DNA of 64,000 nucleotides from Cladopsammia gracilis (taxonomy: Eukaryota; Cnidaria; Anthozoa; Scleractinia; Dendrophylliidae), in the NCBI GenBank assembly GCA_022457155.1, contig JAJGOT010000287.1:341501-405500 (forward strand), written 5' to 3'. A model generated the notes under the pieces. The model saw only the letters and a program-made list of their open reading frames with translations, was not told the DNA's origin and did not search any database. How positions within the stretch are numbered: the stretch's first letter is position 1; the number at the start of each line of letters is the position of its first letter. The translations under genes were made by a program, and so were the position numbers. Of the stretch, positions 40,762-52,199 are shown in pieces.

Positions 40762-41298
40762 GAAATCCTAAGAAAACCATGCCAATCTCAACCACAAGAT
40801 GCCAATTCGTCCCAGGTGTTTAATTATAATACAGAATTTTGTCAATTCCAACTGCACTGCATTTTTTTCCAGCCTGCAGCGGACCGGTGCCTTGAGTTTC
40901 ACTAAGCACAGTCCTCTCACCCCTTCCTCCTCCGAAGATCTCTGCTCAATATGTGCACTAGTGCAAATTTTCTATTATTTTATGTGCACTAGTCAAAACT
41001 CTCTTTCATTGGCTAAGCAAAACTGTGCACCAGTCAAAGTCTTTTCTCATTGGCTGCTGCCACTCAGTGCACTAGTCATGAACTACTTGATCTGGGAGAC
41101 TGGGACGGCATGGAGGACGGATGAGCTTAAAGAGCTCTCCAAACGCCTTTCCAAAAAATGTAAATTTCAACAACAAATATCCTCTACATCCCACTTTGCA
41201 GATGTTAAACACAAATAATAAAAAAAAGAATCGACCAAGGCTGAGACGACAGCACTACATCACCTGAACACAAACTATTGCGTGTCGAAGAATCAAAG
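40762..41298. other. Spacer
   Basis: A 139-codon ORF (40799-41218) has no recognisable motif and was not accepted. GTGCACTAGTCA occurs four times between 40950 and 41080, a small dispersed repeat. Confidence 0.4.
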
Positions 41299-42045
41299 AT
41301 GGTGGCGTCACCAACCAAACTTTAAGAAGAGGACGAACCAAGATTAAAAGAAATCCATGAACTTCTAATTGACGTACAAGCAACAGTCACGAAGCTACTT
41401 AAAACAAGTTTTCAACTCACTAACGACGTAGCCGAATTAAAAAACAGCGAGGAACAACTTCAAAAAGGTCTCAAATTTAAAGAATGAATTGGTTAACCAG
41501 AACAAATACATCGCATTGTTAGAAAGTCAACTTACTAAAACAGTTAAATACGTCAAAGAACATGCTGAATCGACAATTTGGAGCAGTATTCAAGGAAAAA
41601 TTCATTGGAGTTTTGTGGTATGCCTGACGATATTAACATGTCAACCGACCGGATTGTTTGTAAAATTGCCGAGACAGTCAGGGTAAAAGTTCAGGAAGAC
41701 AACATCAAAATCTCTCACCGAATAAAGAGGAAAGAAGGCAACAAACCCATGCTGGCAAAATTCGTAAGTCATAAAATTAAGTCTAAAGTATACAAAGCCC
41801 AAATTGATTTAAAAAATGTGTCCACTACAGATCTTTTTCCCGGATGCTTCATGGAAACTGAGGGATATCTGGATCAAATATTTATCAATGAGAATCTTAC
41901 TCCATATCGCAGAAGCATGATGAGAAATGTAGAAATGGAAAGATAAAAAACGTTTGGTGTCTTGATGGAAAAATTTTCATCAAAACATCTCCAAGTGGAA
42001 GTCCATGCCAAATGTATTCTAAAGAAGATATAAAGGAATTGTAAC
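41299..42045 (+). pseudogene. L1/Tx1-like LINE ORF1 protein fragment
   Basis: From ATG 41299 (MVASPTKL) several frames together encode a coiled coil (LLIDVQATVTKLLKTSFQL, then LVNQNKYIALLESQLTKTVK). An RRM-like part follows (EQYSRKNSLEFCGMPDDINM, IKISHRIKRKEGNKPMLAKF, VSHKIKSKVYKAQ) and a C-terminal NENLTPYRRSMMRN. This is the layout of ORF1 proteins of L1/Tx1 LINEs, RNA chaperones that trimerise by the coiled coil. Stops and frame changes at about 41485 and 41580 disrupt it; ORF2 is absent downstream. Confidence 0.75.
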
Positions 42046-42254
42046 AATTACACAATCTTATAATTTGATGGCAAGAGCGAGACAGTATAAACTTATCTAG
42101 ATTTCCCAGACTGATTAAGTTTATAAATGTACTTGTTTGTTTTGGATATTATTTAACTATTTTTCTTTTTCTGTCGACATAAATGTTTGCATGTTAATTA
42201 TTATTTTTTACATTGTTTTTATTCGATTTTTATTTCAGTTGGGCACATCTAACA

Positions 42255-42356
42255 ATCGTATTGAGTGTGTATAACATGCGAGCCAGCGAGCCATGTGAGT
42301 CAACATGCAAGCCATGCGAATCAACTGCGAGCCACGCGAGCCATGCGAGCCAGTAT
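42255..42356 (+). repeat. GCGAGCCATGCGAGCC minisatellite
   Basis: Irregular 8-16 bp units of GCGAGCCA/TGCGAGTCAA. A related inverted stretch lies at 43095-43145. Confidence 0.7.
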
Positions 42357-42555
42357 AAAATAACTTTTTTTAAATTTTAATGTAACTATTCTAAAGATTG
42401 CCGCACTCCTCGAAGTTATAAAAATACTAAGCAGTTGTCGGTTTCCTTGTGGCTGGATGGTGGATCTTTTTACATAAAGCCCTGATGCCAACTGATGCGA
42501 ACACTCCAAATTCTCCTTCCGGTCTCTGAACATATAGTACTAGTTTTGAGAATTT

Positions 42556-42895
42556 TGAGAACCCACAATTTGGAAACGTTACATTGACGATATATTCTCA
42601 CTATGGGACATCAGCAAACCAGATATTGTACAATTCATTGAACAAGCCAACTCACATCACCCTACAATCAAATTAAATACGGCTGAAATCTCAGACATTG
42701 AAACTGCATTTCTGGATACAGTTATATACAAAGGCGAAAGATTCAGGGAACTATCTAATTCCTTAATATAAAAACACATTTTAAGCCAACGGAAACGTTT
42801 CAACATACACATTTTACCTCGTCACCCGCCAAGTATTAAAATAGGATTCGTGAAGGGCGAAGCCCTGAGACTCCTACGAACTAAATTTTAAAATC
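42556..42895 (+). pseudogene. Penelope-like RT fragment
   Basis: The frame reads TIWKRYIDDIFSLW (RT motif C YIDD), VQFIEQANSHHPTIKLNTAE, ETAFLDTVIYKGERF and, past a stop, PPSIKIGFVKGEALRLLRT. These blocks in this order are typical of PLE reverse transcriptases. A stop at about 42768 and truncation at both ends make it a remnant. No GIY-YIG part follows. Confidence 0.8.
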
Positions 42896-43243
42896 TTTAA
42901 AAGATACACTCGTTAGAGCAAAAATGTAAAAAGTTCCCATATGTTTCACACTGGTAGAGATTGTGCGGCCTGTCACCCTTGCTATTTCCTGCCATGATAA
43001 GAATAGGATAATTGAAGGAAAGCGAAAACTCGTGCGAACTGAGCGAACTGCCTAAGGGTGAAGGAACTAATGAATGAAAGGGACTGGGAACTAATAGTTG
43101 CCTCGCATGACTTGCGTGACTCACATGGCTCGCTGGCTCACAGTTTGTCAAGACCCAATCATATTCTCTTAAGCATTTGTTTGTACATGTTATGAATAAA
43201 GTAATAATTAAAAAAATGAACTACTCGATCTGAGTGACATGTC

Positions 43244-43493
43244 ATGGCGTTACTACTTTCAAGGGAGCTTGTTTGTCGAAAGGAAGATTGTTCCCCGTTT
43301 GATATCGGTACCATGTACAGAGTTATTATCTTGTTTACCGACACTGAAAAGTTTCGGTTTATTGAAAGCATCTGGAAGCCAGATTTACTGTTTGAGTTCC
43401 CCACATCGAAAGAAACCTCTGGAAAGCAGCAAAAGTTTTGACAGGAATGGCTCGTGAAATACCCTTGGCTTGTTTATTCCAAGTACTTGGATG
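43244..43493 (+). pseudogene. Exon-like fragment resembling hAT-type zinc-finger proteins
   Basis: The frame of 43244 reads KPDLLFEFPTSKETSGKQQK, then a TGA (43439-43441), then QEWLVKYPWLVYSKYLDG ending at a good splice donor (G|GTAACT at 43493). The WL-KYPWL-YS motif is typical of the TTF-type zinc-finger start of hAT-related or ZMYM/P52-like proteins. The following Cys exon was not found. Classification is tentative. Confidence 0.45.
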
Positions 43494-44403
43494 GTAACTA
43501 ACTCTAACTTTCTCTCTGGTTTCATTTCAATAATTTTTATTTGAGAACGATTCTTCATAAATCTGTGAGTTTTGATTTGATCACATTAGTTTAGGACTTC
43601 AAAGCTTCAACCCTGAAAAGAAGGGAACAGAGAGAACTAAGACGAAGGGATTTTATAAGTTGTTATCATGATGTACATGCCATACTGACCACTAATAAAG
43701 ATTCAAGTAAACAGTGGTGGTGCATATGGCTTGGAAAAATTCCACGTTTACATTTTGACTACAGCGACAAAAGATTTTTTCATATTCTTTGCTGAAGTAA
43801 AGACAAAAGCATCAAGTCACAATGTGTAATATAAAGTAACATGAACATTTTGTATAAAAAGTTAAATACCCGCTTTGAGTGTCGGTTGCTGGATGACAAA
43901 GTAAACACAACCAGATAAACGAGCAGATCGGTGCGGATAGTTTGCTGTTGTTTTACAGAAAATAGTGCTACTTTGTCCACGCGATTTTTGCTGTCGAGTT
44001 GTGAAGAAAGGAGAAAAATACCCTTCTCTTTTCAATGTTAACTTTCTTCTTTTGAGAGTTCTATTTTTTATCGCACGTCAGAATGTGTTATCCTGCTATG
44101 CGACTGTGATGCATCTAACTTAATATTTGCCGCCAACTTTGTCCGCTTTTGTCATGTATTTATACACTTATTAGCAAACAATTTGCTTCTTTGTTGACTT
44201 TTTGTTCCATGCATGAATCAGAACATCAAATTCGCGTTAATTTCATGACACGCGAATTTTAGGGAATAAAAGGTACTTTGTGACCAATTTCTTGTGTGTG
44301 AACTTTGCTTATCTTTTTGGTGTAGGCACTCTACTGATTTGAACCAAATACCACTTCTGGAATGTTTGATGTGTGCTGCTCAAGAATCTCTAAGAGCAAG
44401 CTG

Positions 44404-44585
44404 ACCATAAAGAACAGTGCAAACTCATTGATGCTGAATTAGAGAAAACTGATCAGATAAGATTCTCAGTTCTCCCAGATGGTCACTACATTGTTCGTGC
44501 TGCTCACAAAGTTCTAAGTCGTGAACACTGTTATCCCATTACTAGTTACAAGGAGCTTCTTCAGTCTGTTATAGATGAGAAGTGA
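44404..44585 (+). pseudogene. Possible OTU-related exon upstream of the 44.9-kb gene
   Basis: An open frame reads HKEQCKLIDAELEKTDQIRF, then SVLPDGHYIVRAAHKVLSR and SYKELLQSVIDEK. The DGHY block resembles the OTU motif DG-x-C with the catalytic Cys replaced by Tyr. It ends at a TGA near 44583. A donor in phase with the next exon could not be placed. It may be the first exon of the gene at 44916 or an independent remnant. Confidence 0.35.
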
Positions 44586-44915
44586 AAAGTTAAATGAGCG
44601 AGGATTTTTAGTTTCTTTTATGATTTGTTCGAGGTTTATAGATAGACTGGCGGTGAACGATCTCCCGTGCATTTCTCAAATCTCTGTTTTACTGAACCTG
44701 CTCTTAGGGTTAGAGCGTTTACCATTTCCAAGAAAAAAAAAAGGTCGGTATGGAATTGTCCCAGTGCTACTGTTTTAAATTCCTTTTGAAACGGGCTGTC
44801 CTATTTGTATTTTCAACCGAAAATCATGATCAAAACGCGCGCGAAAATGGCTGATTTTCACTTGCCTTCCTATCATCCAAAAATTTCATTGTTAATATAC
44901 GTTTTGTTCTTTCAG

Positions 44916-45132
44916 AACAAAAGATAGATGGCAAGGCCTTGATATTCCTCGCCAAAGAGGGATCTGTATCCCAATTTAATGCATGCGGACTAAGCACAGT
45001 CGGGGAGCAGATGCGTTTGAAGGAGTTAGTGTCTGAATTCCCGGTTGTTGCACATACAGGACAACGAAACAAACCATCTAAAATCAATATCAAGCAATTG
45101 TCAGAAATGAACCAACATGTTTACAAAGCCAA
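44916..45132 (+). CDS. Exon A of a putative multi-exon gene (SAM-like)
   Basis: Acceptor TTCTTTCAG at 44915 and donor AA|GTAAGT at 45133. The exon reads KIDGKALIFLAKEG, LSTVGEQMRLKELVSEF and ends NQHVYKA. The first part resembles the second half of a SAM domain (IDGKALL..L.. ..LG.R.KL). It begins with two bases and ends with two bases of split codons; the latter is completed by exon B, giving YKAK-RKAIRAAV. Confidence 0.65.
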
Positions 45133-45157
45133 GTAAGTGCTCTTACCTATTACGTAA

Positions 45158-45892
45158 ACACCGGTGTATAAGCCGCATTTTTTATCAAAACATTTTCTCA
45201 AAATTGAGGGTGCGGCTTATCTACGGGAACATCTGTAAAAGGTCATCGTACTTTCCGGTGATATAAGTTGACCAGACTTTTTTGGTCTCGAAATTAAGAT
45301 TTTATTTGTTGGAGGTGTATAACGTGGAACAAAAATTCTTTATTTATAAATAATGTAGAAAAGTGTCTTGTTTGTCTAACAGTGTGGCCAGAGCACCTCC
45401 CGAGACCAAAAATTAAATTGAACAATCCGCATCGAACACTTAACGCACGAACGTGAGTGTTTTGTTTTTAATAAATTGCAAAATTTAGCCTCAGATTATC
45501 AAAATACCTGTGTTAAAACAGTGCTCACTACCACTGTCAGATATTTCGAAGCTTTTAGCAATGAAGGAACACCGAAGACGAACGAAAGAAGCCAAAGAAG
45601 AGTCTGTAAACAAGCGGCTATCTTGGTTAACCTTAGTAACCAGGCTAAATAAAAACATGTGCTCAAGAAATTTGCACGGTTACCAAGCTTGTTTTGGCCT
45701 GAACGAACGGCGGGAAACTGAACGTAGCTGCGCTGAAAATGTTTTTTTTTTCAATGCACAATGATTTGATGGATAGAAGCAAAGTCTATTCTCTGACTGA
45801 CGTTTTTATTTTGAAAAACTTTTTTTCTTCAAAATTTGAGCTTCAAAACTCAGAGTGTGGCTTATCTACAAGTACGGCTTATACACCGGTGT
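45158..45892. mobile_element. Non-autonomous TIR element in the intron
   Basis: ACACCGGTGTATAAGCCG at 45158 is inverted at 45875-45892. Subterminal TGCGGCTTATCTAC and TGTGGCTTATCTAC repeats lie at both ends. 735 bp, no transposase. It sits between exons A and B, 25 bp from the donor of exon A. Target duplication not clear. Confidence 0.8.
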
Positions 45893-46110
45893 TATGTATA
45901 ACGAAAGTACAATTTTGTCAAACTAAAAGTCAATGAATGGAGGGGTGCACGTGGTGGTATACCCCACATATGAGCCTACCGTTTTCAAGTGAATCTAAAA
46001 TTGATTAATGTTGGACAGAAGTGAAATTCGTCTTCCAGAAACTGTACTAGTGGATAGATCATCTAGCCATAGTTTTATTGACTTAACTCCCTAATTTTAT
46101 TTTTTTAAAG

Positions 46111-46336
46111 GAGGAAAGCCATCAGGGCAGCAGTTATTGACCAATGGCCTGGAAATGAAATACCAACGTTTCAAAATAACAAAGAAGCCGAAGAGCAGCT
46201 AAAGAATTTGGTAGAACACCTTGAGGATGAATGTTCAGTACAACCTTTGGGTTTTGGAAAAGGTGTAAAACAGCATGTTCTTGACATCCTCAATGAACGT
46301 CGGCGACACGTGAGGAAAGGACACTACTATTCCTTG
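46111..46336 (+). CDS. Exon B of the putative multi-exon gene
   Basis: Acceptor TTTTTTTAAAG at 46110 and donor TTG|GTGAGC at 46337. It reads RKAIRAAVIDQWPGNEIPTF, LVEHLEDECSVQPLGFGKGV and ILNERRRHVRKGHYYSL. The one leading base completes the codon opened by exon A, and the exon ends in phase 0, matching exon C. No known domain recognised. Confidence 0.65.
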
Positions 46337-47128
46337 GTGAGCAAACATGATGATTGTACTTTTCTCATCAAACTGTGCTTTCAATAAAATAAGATAAAAC
46401 ATTCACTGTTAGTTGTTCTAAATACCATCTCAAGGGCGTTTGCACAAAAATCTTGTAACATTGAGGATTTTTTTTTTACATTTTGCTAGAGGTAGGATGA
46501 GCTGGTTACTCGTGTCAGAAATGCAAAAAATAGGGGGCCACTGACTTTGTTTCAGAGATAATACCCTGATTTTAAAAACTTGGCCCGAGTAAAAATAGTG
46601 ATATGGCTTCAATAGCTGTTAGTGTAAATATACTATACACAAATTGCTGGAGTCAGTTTCTGCATTAAATTTTACTTGATTGGGTGTCTTGAGTTAATAT
46701 GTACTACTGATAACACCCTAAAGTCATATTCAACTACAATTAATTGACTCATTAATATATCAAACACAAGAAAGAATGTTTCATCAGGATATCCAAACAC
46801 TGAGAAGTGAGTTGAAAAAAAAAACAAGGTACAGCAAAACAAATTTAACCAAGTCACTTTAATTTGAGGCGTTCGGATACCCGATGGAACACTTTTTCTC
46901 ATGTTTGATATAGCTTCTCGATCCATTTATATTCTTGGAGAAAATGAATGCAAATGTTTGCAAAATGTTATGATAATTAGGATCAAACCACCATCAGATT
47001 CACGGTAGTGATTTCCTTTGTTTCTCGATCTCTTCACAAATTGTTAGTGAGTTTGAAAAGATAATATGAAAACTTGTTTAAGATGTACTGCAGTCTGAGA
47101 CTCTTGACTTTTCTTCCAAAATTTGCAG

Positions 47129-47405
47129 CCTGACAAACGAACTCTAAAAAGTAAAGTCACAACTAAAACTGACAGTACAAGCAGTGGCAGTTCCTCAGCT
47201 CTCTCTGACCAGTTTGGTGATACGTTGCCGCTTTTGAACTCTAGTAGTAGTGAAGATGAATTGGAGGGACATTTACAAACTGCAACTCCTAGTGCGAAGC
47301 GACAAAGCTGTCAAGGTTCACAAAGAGATGACAATGATAAGAGTGCTACCCCATCCCCCGAGATCATGGATGCCAGTAGTAGTGGAAAGTCCGAAAAGGA
47401 AACAG
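47129..47405 (+). CDS. Exon C of the putative multi-exon gene
   Basis: Acceptor CAAAATTTGCAG at 47128 and donor ACAG|GTTTGT at 47406. A hydrophilic Ser/Thr/Asp-rich segment (TDSTSSGSSSALSDQFGDTL, SSSSEDELEGHLQ, DASSSGKSEKET), probably disordered. It starts in phase 0, as exon B requires, and ends with one base of a split codon. Confidence 0.6.
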
Positions 47406-47419
47406 GTTTGTTATTTTAA

Positions 47420-49270
47420 TTTGATGGTTATCTACACGTATAGTGTACTCGTATCTAGTTGTGTTTACTTTTCTTGGGTGTGGTTGTGGTGTGATTTTAT
47501 CAGTGCCCACAGCATTTCAACAGTGAAAGAGATTCTGGGCTAATTAAGGCAAGCTACTGAGAACCTTCCTCTTGATAATTGTATTATTACATCACACATA
47601 ATACCATCTCAAAACACCATTTTCAGGAAAACTGTGAGACTGGCTAAAAGGGAAAACAACATCAAAATAAAAAAGGATATCCTCAAATTTCAACTATATT
47701 GTCACCACTTCAAACCCCTCAGCTTAAAAATTATATCACTAATAATTATATATACATAGCCCAAGCCTAACAACTTCGCACTTTGAACAAGCTTAACTAA
47801 GGTGAAACTTAACTAAGGTGAAAGGTTGGAAGCACAAGACATGATTAAGATTGACGAACAGGCTATTTTCAATTTTAGCAATTCTCAAAAACAGTATTAC
47901 GCGACCGTCTGCACAGTACACTTTTATAGACCGTACAAAAGTTCACAAAAACAACTTTTCTCTGTCTAGAATAACTAGTACCACTAGTTTCCGAAAAATA
48001 CAGTTTATGTTTGTCAAAAATTGCCCGAGAAACTGATTTGAAAATCAAAAATTGCAAAAATACACAAACATATTTGCATAAGGCAATGCGAGTGAAGATA
48101 GAACTGTACTATAAAATCAAAGTCTTGTTTTGTTTACATAAAATCGCTTTTCAATCTATCTAATGAATGAACAAACACATAAAAATGGACAACACAATCT
48201 TCTTTCAAAAAAATTTATTCAAATCTCCATTAGTTTACGTTTAAAAGCAAAACGCGTACCATTTAATTATAGCTCATTGAGTTCAAGCTTCGATGAAATT
48301 CAAGAGATCAATACAACTGAATTTAAGCATGTTTTAAATCCAAAACTAACAATAACACTAATAAAAAGTCACTCAGATTGATATCAACATAAATTCTCAT
48401 CGAAAACTGTAATCTGTTTTACCTTTAAGTTCCTCGCTTGCTTGGAAATTCAAATCTCCACTTCTGGTTCTGAAATCCGTAGAAAACAAACATCTCCCGC
48501 ATTGATAAAAACGTAATACATGAAGTTCCTTGAAGCAAGATTTTATCCCTGAAAGCTCGTCTTTTTCCACTAAAGCGGCTTCTGAGTATACCTTAATTAG
48601 TATCCCTATCTTGAGTAGCAAACCGCGAAAAAATGCAGGAAAATAATGACTTTAATTCTCCACTAGACACAACAAAACAACTAAAGTGTTTACCGAGCTC
48701 ATGGCTGTGTGGCCGCGCGAAAAACAAAGTCTTGCTTTCAAGATCCCGGATGTTGTTCCAACACGGCGGGCGGGCGGGTGGGCAAACACACGCCCACGAA
48801 ACATTCCGCTAGCCTTGACCATGAAAAATCACGACATAGGTTCTATGAGTGTGGAGCTGCGCAGCCAGGCCTTTGGCCTGGCAAGTGCTCCGCTATGAAT
48901 TAAGAATTGCCATGTGTGCAAATGGAGAGCCTGCAAGCATCGATTACTTTTCATTGGCAGCAAAATACCATCATGGTAACCATAATATTTTGATCACATT
49001 GCCGCCAATAAAAAGTAATCATCACTTGCAGTTAAACTGGCTAAGGTATCTAATCAATCCCTTTGGTATTGGCCCACCCATTTAGGATTTAATACTTGGT
49101 ATTAATAAATGGCAGGACATGTCCAGTTTTTAGAAAAAATTAATTTCATTATTATTTTTGTCACTTGGTTGTTGTAGATTGCTGTTTTTGTTTCTCACAA
49201 AGTATTCAACAGCATTTTCAGAATCTCTTGGTTATTATGATTATATCCTGAATTATCCGTTCTTTTCTTT
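47420..49270. other. Intron-like region with GC-rich patch and hairpin
   Basis: No accepted gene. 48700-48800 is locally GC-rich (GGCGGGCGGGCGGGTGGGC), unusual for this window. 48942-49020 folds as a hairpin (GATTACTTTTCATTGGCAGC with a near complement). Confidence 0.45.
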
Positions 49271-49274
49271 CAGG

Positions 49275-49418
49275 TCTTGCACATGCAGCGGCAAAATGAT
49301 CATCTGTGTGATGTACAATGCCATTAAGGTATCAGATGTGCAACGGGACCAACTGCAGTCATCTGGAAAGGCCCTTGGGCTAAAAAACTTAACAGTGTTA
49401 AAGACAAAGCTACTTTAG
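49275..49418 (+). pseudogene. Possible final exon D with frame break
   Basis: Acceptor TTCTTTCAG at 49274. In phase with exon C it reads GLAHAAAK then TGA. One base shift opens a longer frame (IICVMYNAIKVSDVQRDQLQ, GKALGLKNLTV). Either the gene ends at AAAK* or there is a one-base deletion. Phase agreement with exon C supports membership weakly. Confidence 0.35.
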
Positions 49419-49948
49419 TTTGCCTTGTGGCAGTGTGTACTAGACCAAGGTTATGTTAAAATGGTACGCAAAACAAACAACCCTACAAGGGATGACATTG
49501 TTAAATTGAAGCCATTCTAACTTAAGTTTTGCCTCATCCAAGAAGTTCTTTTCTGTGGTTGCTTGTTTATTTGTTTTTTAACTGACTTTATCTTTTGAAG
49601 TGTTGAGAGAGATAAGAAAGAGAACTTGCTTCTTTTCAAGATAAGGTTGAGTTTTATTTAGTTTTACTGATCAGAGTATGATCTTCATATTTGTAAACTA
49701 CACTGGGTAGTACCTGTCAAAGAAAAATAAAATCTTATCTGATTAGTAAATATGCTTGTTGCTCAACCACATGCCTATATAAATATGTGATCTGCATTGA
49801 AATGACTAATTTTATAAGTATAGTAAGTTTTATACAATCCTATCTCTGACTTTGGCATAAATGTTGATATGGCTTGTTTAATTAGTTCAATTTATCCTGG
49901 GTAAAGCAAACGAGTCTGCAATTAGATGTTACTGCCATTTCTCTCTTT

Positions 49949-50430
49949 ACACCAATTCGCAAGGAGCTAAACTGGCTTTCAGTTCCAAGCCAGCTTTATT
50001 ACTGGAACGCTACAATGGCTTTTAAATGTATGACTGGTCAAGCCCCAGAATACCTTACATCAAAATTCATAAAGTGAGCAGAAGTTAGCCAACGTAGCAC
50101 CAGAAATTCACAGCTTTTACAAATTCCTTTTTTAGAACAGTTAGCGGTCAGAGAACATTTTCCTATAGAACTGTGAACTTATGGAACTCCTTAGACAATT
50201 CTTTTAAACTGTGTAACTCGGTTAATGTTTTTAAAAATCGTTTACGTACTAAATTACTTAAAGAATCGTAATTTTATATATATTTTTATTCTTATATATA
50301 AATATATTTTTTAGATTTTAAAACATTTTCAATTGTAGATAGGATCATGTATTGTCTTTGAAAAGCCCCTTGGGAAAGTCAATAAAGTATGTTTGTAAAT
50401 TATTGTAACAAAAACAAATTATTAAAATAT
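49949..50430 (+). mobile_element. 3' end of a CR1/L2-like LINE
   Basis: The frame reads TPIRKELNWLSVPSQLYYWN, MAFKCMTGQAPEYLTSKFI, a TGA, then QRTFSYRTVNLWNSLDNSFK and NVFKNRLRTKLLKES. These are the C-terminal blocks of CR1/L2-group LINEs. A 3' UTR with AAGCCCCTTGGGAAAGTCAA and TAAAGTATGTTTGTAAA follows. Truncated at its 5' end. A TTAA foldback inserted directly downstream. Confidence 0.8.
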
Positions 50431-50443
50431 TTTTCCCAGTTAA

Positions 50444-51003
50444 GGTGGCTCCCAATAGTTTCCAGCACTTTTCAAGACTTAGATTTTGATGGGTCATTAT
50501 AACCACTCTATCAGTTGATGCTACAATCATGATATCAAACGAATGCCCAATGATTGGTGAACACGTTATCATTTTTGTGACACAACATGTTACTATAGCA
50601 ACAATATAACGTGCTGAAAACACCCTTAATTTTAGCTATAAGAGTTCATAACTCAAAAATGACTCTGTGAACCCCTTTTTTCATTGTCGAATTTTTATCA
50701 GTAGGATAAGATGCAACTTTTGACAAAGTTTAAAAAAATTATGTAGGTGGGTTTCAGAGCCACCTTAAATTTTCGAAAATGGGGTTCACCAAGTCATTTT
50801 TGAGTTATGGACACAAAGCTAAAATTAAGGGTGTTTTCAGCACGTTATACTGTTGTTCTAGTAAGATATTGTCACAAAAATGATAATAACGTGTTCACCA
50901 ATCATTTGGCATTCGTTTGATATCATGATTGTAGCATCAACTGATTAAGAGTGGTTTTAATGACCCATCATAATCTACGTCTTGGAAAGTGCTGGGAGCC
51001 ACC
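50444..51003. mobile_element. Foldback MITE, GGTGGCTCCCA termini, TTAA target
   Basis: Left arm 50444-50689 and right arm 50772-51003 are near-complementary over about 240 bp. Both ends (GGTGGCTCCCA / TGGGAGCCACC) are flanked by TTAA (50440-50443, 51004-51007). An internal AGAGCCACCTTAAA at 50757 looks like a second terminal copy in the loop. No ORF. Confidence 0.9.
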
Positions 51004-51254
51004 TTAAATCGAAATCTGTGTTGTTAATATGCTGAATGATAGCTGTAAGTTGTTCCAAAGTTTTCACCATGTTGAATTTAGCAAAAAGGCAAGGCACTGC
51101 CCGCATGGCATACATTTCTTTGTAACCTTTGGATTGAAGACAACAAAGTACTCTATGTATACACTTCCAAAATACCTGCATCAATGGATGGAGAAAACAT
51201 GGTTATTTTTACTTGAAGCCATCCAAATGGTAAAGACCATAAAAACCATGATGG

Positions 51255-51615
51255 AAATGAAGTAATACATTCTTGTTTTTAACAGAAAAGCCATGATGTT
51301 TTTCAGTTATTAGTCATTCATATTACTTCTATCTAAGAACCATTCATATTAGAATTTGCAATTTCCATCAATGGTTTTGGACAATGGGATTTAGTAGTGT
51401 TGCCATTCACAAAACCATTCATGCTTTTATTTTAAAAACCATGCTGGTAAGTAATAAAAACACTAATGTTTTTAACCAAAAAAAACAAGATGTTTTTTCA
51501 GTTATTAACCATTCATGGATTATACTTCAAAACCATTCATGTTGAGAGTTCGGATTTTCCATCCATGGTTTTGACAATGGGATTTATGTGAATTACCATT
51601 CCAAAAACAAGTCAT
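51255..51615 (+). repeat. Two diverged about 190-bp tandem units
   Basis: Shared blocks AAACCATTCATG, CCATCAATGGTTTTGGACAA, TGGGATTTA and TTTTCAGTTATTA occur in both units. Confidence 0.7.
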
Positions 51616-51954
51616 GTTTTTTTGGAAAATTTTCCTGTGAACAATTCCCCTCATCAAACAAGCTACGACGTACATGTACTTCAGCTTTGACTTCAGCAGC
51701 CGTCAAAATTAAAGTTTTTTTATATCATCGGATTGATTTTTTTCTACATCAATCAACTTCATTCAGGGCTTTAGACATACTTGTAAAAGCAACAAATTCG
51801 GTCTTTACATACTTCGTTAAATAATTTCTGATCCCCATGGCGGCGATAAGTTCCACCGTCCGCATTGCATCGTTTGCATAGACATCATTTTGCGCTGTAA
51901 CTTAACTGAATGGACATCAGTTTGAACAACTCTACTAACCAAAAATCCACGCTT

Positions 51955-52190
51955 ACAGTTCTTCGTATCTCTCTTCTAAAAAGGTAGGTGTTAGGCCATC
52001 AAGGTCTTTTCCTTCCTCCGAGTCTCCATCACCGGCTTTGTGGTCTACAACTTCAGCGAGTGGTTCGTCTTGATATGGAGTTATTTAGCTTTTTACAACT
52101 TCCCATTCTTCTTCCAAACCCTCGCTCACCTCTATACTGTCTGCAGAATCAGATAAATCGCTGAGTTATGAATCACTGGACATTTTGCCG
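51955..52190 (-). pseudogene. Acidic N-terminal exon, possibly of a P2X7-intracellular-domain-like gene
   Basis: The minus strand reads LSDLSDSADSIEVSEGLEEE, ITPYQDEPLAEVVDHKAGDG and DLDGLTPTFLEERYEEL with TAA stops at three places. An acidic head ending in a LEERYEEL helix is how many cnidarian TE-linked proteins with a P2X7-type cysteine domain begin. The cysteine domain itself was not found, so this is tentative. Confidence 0.35.
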
Positions 52191-52199
52191 ATGAGATCA

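Noticed and set aside
40799..41218. 139-codon ORF
   Set aside because: No recognisable domain or splice context; length is compatible with chance.
46781..46800. TCATCAG on the plus strand (CUGAU​GA on minus)
   Set aside because: It is followed directly by AAC without stem II; no hammerhead fold is possible.
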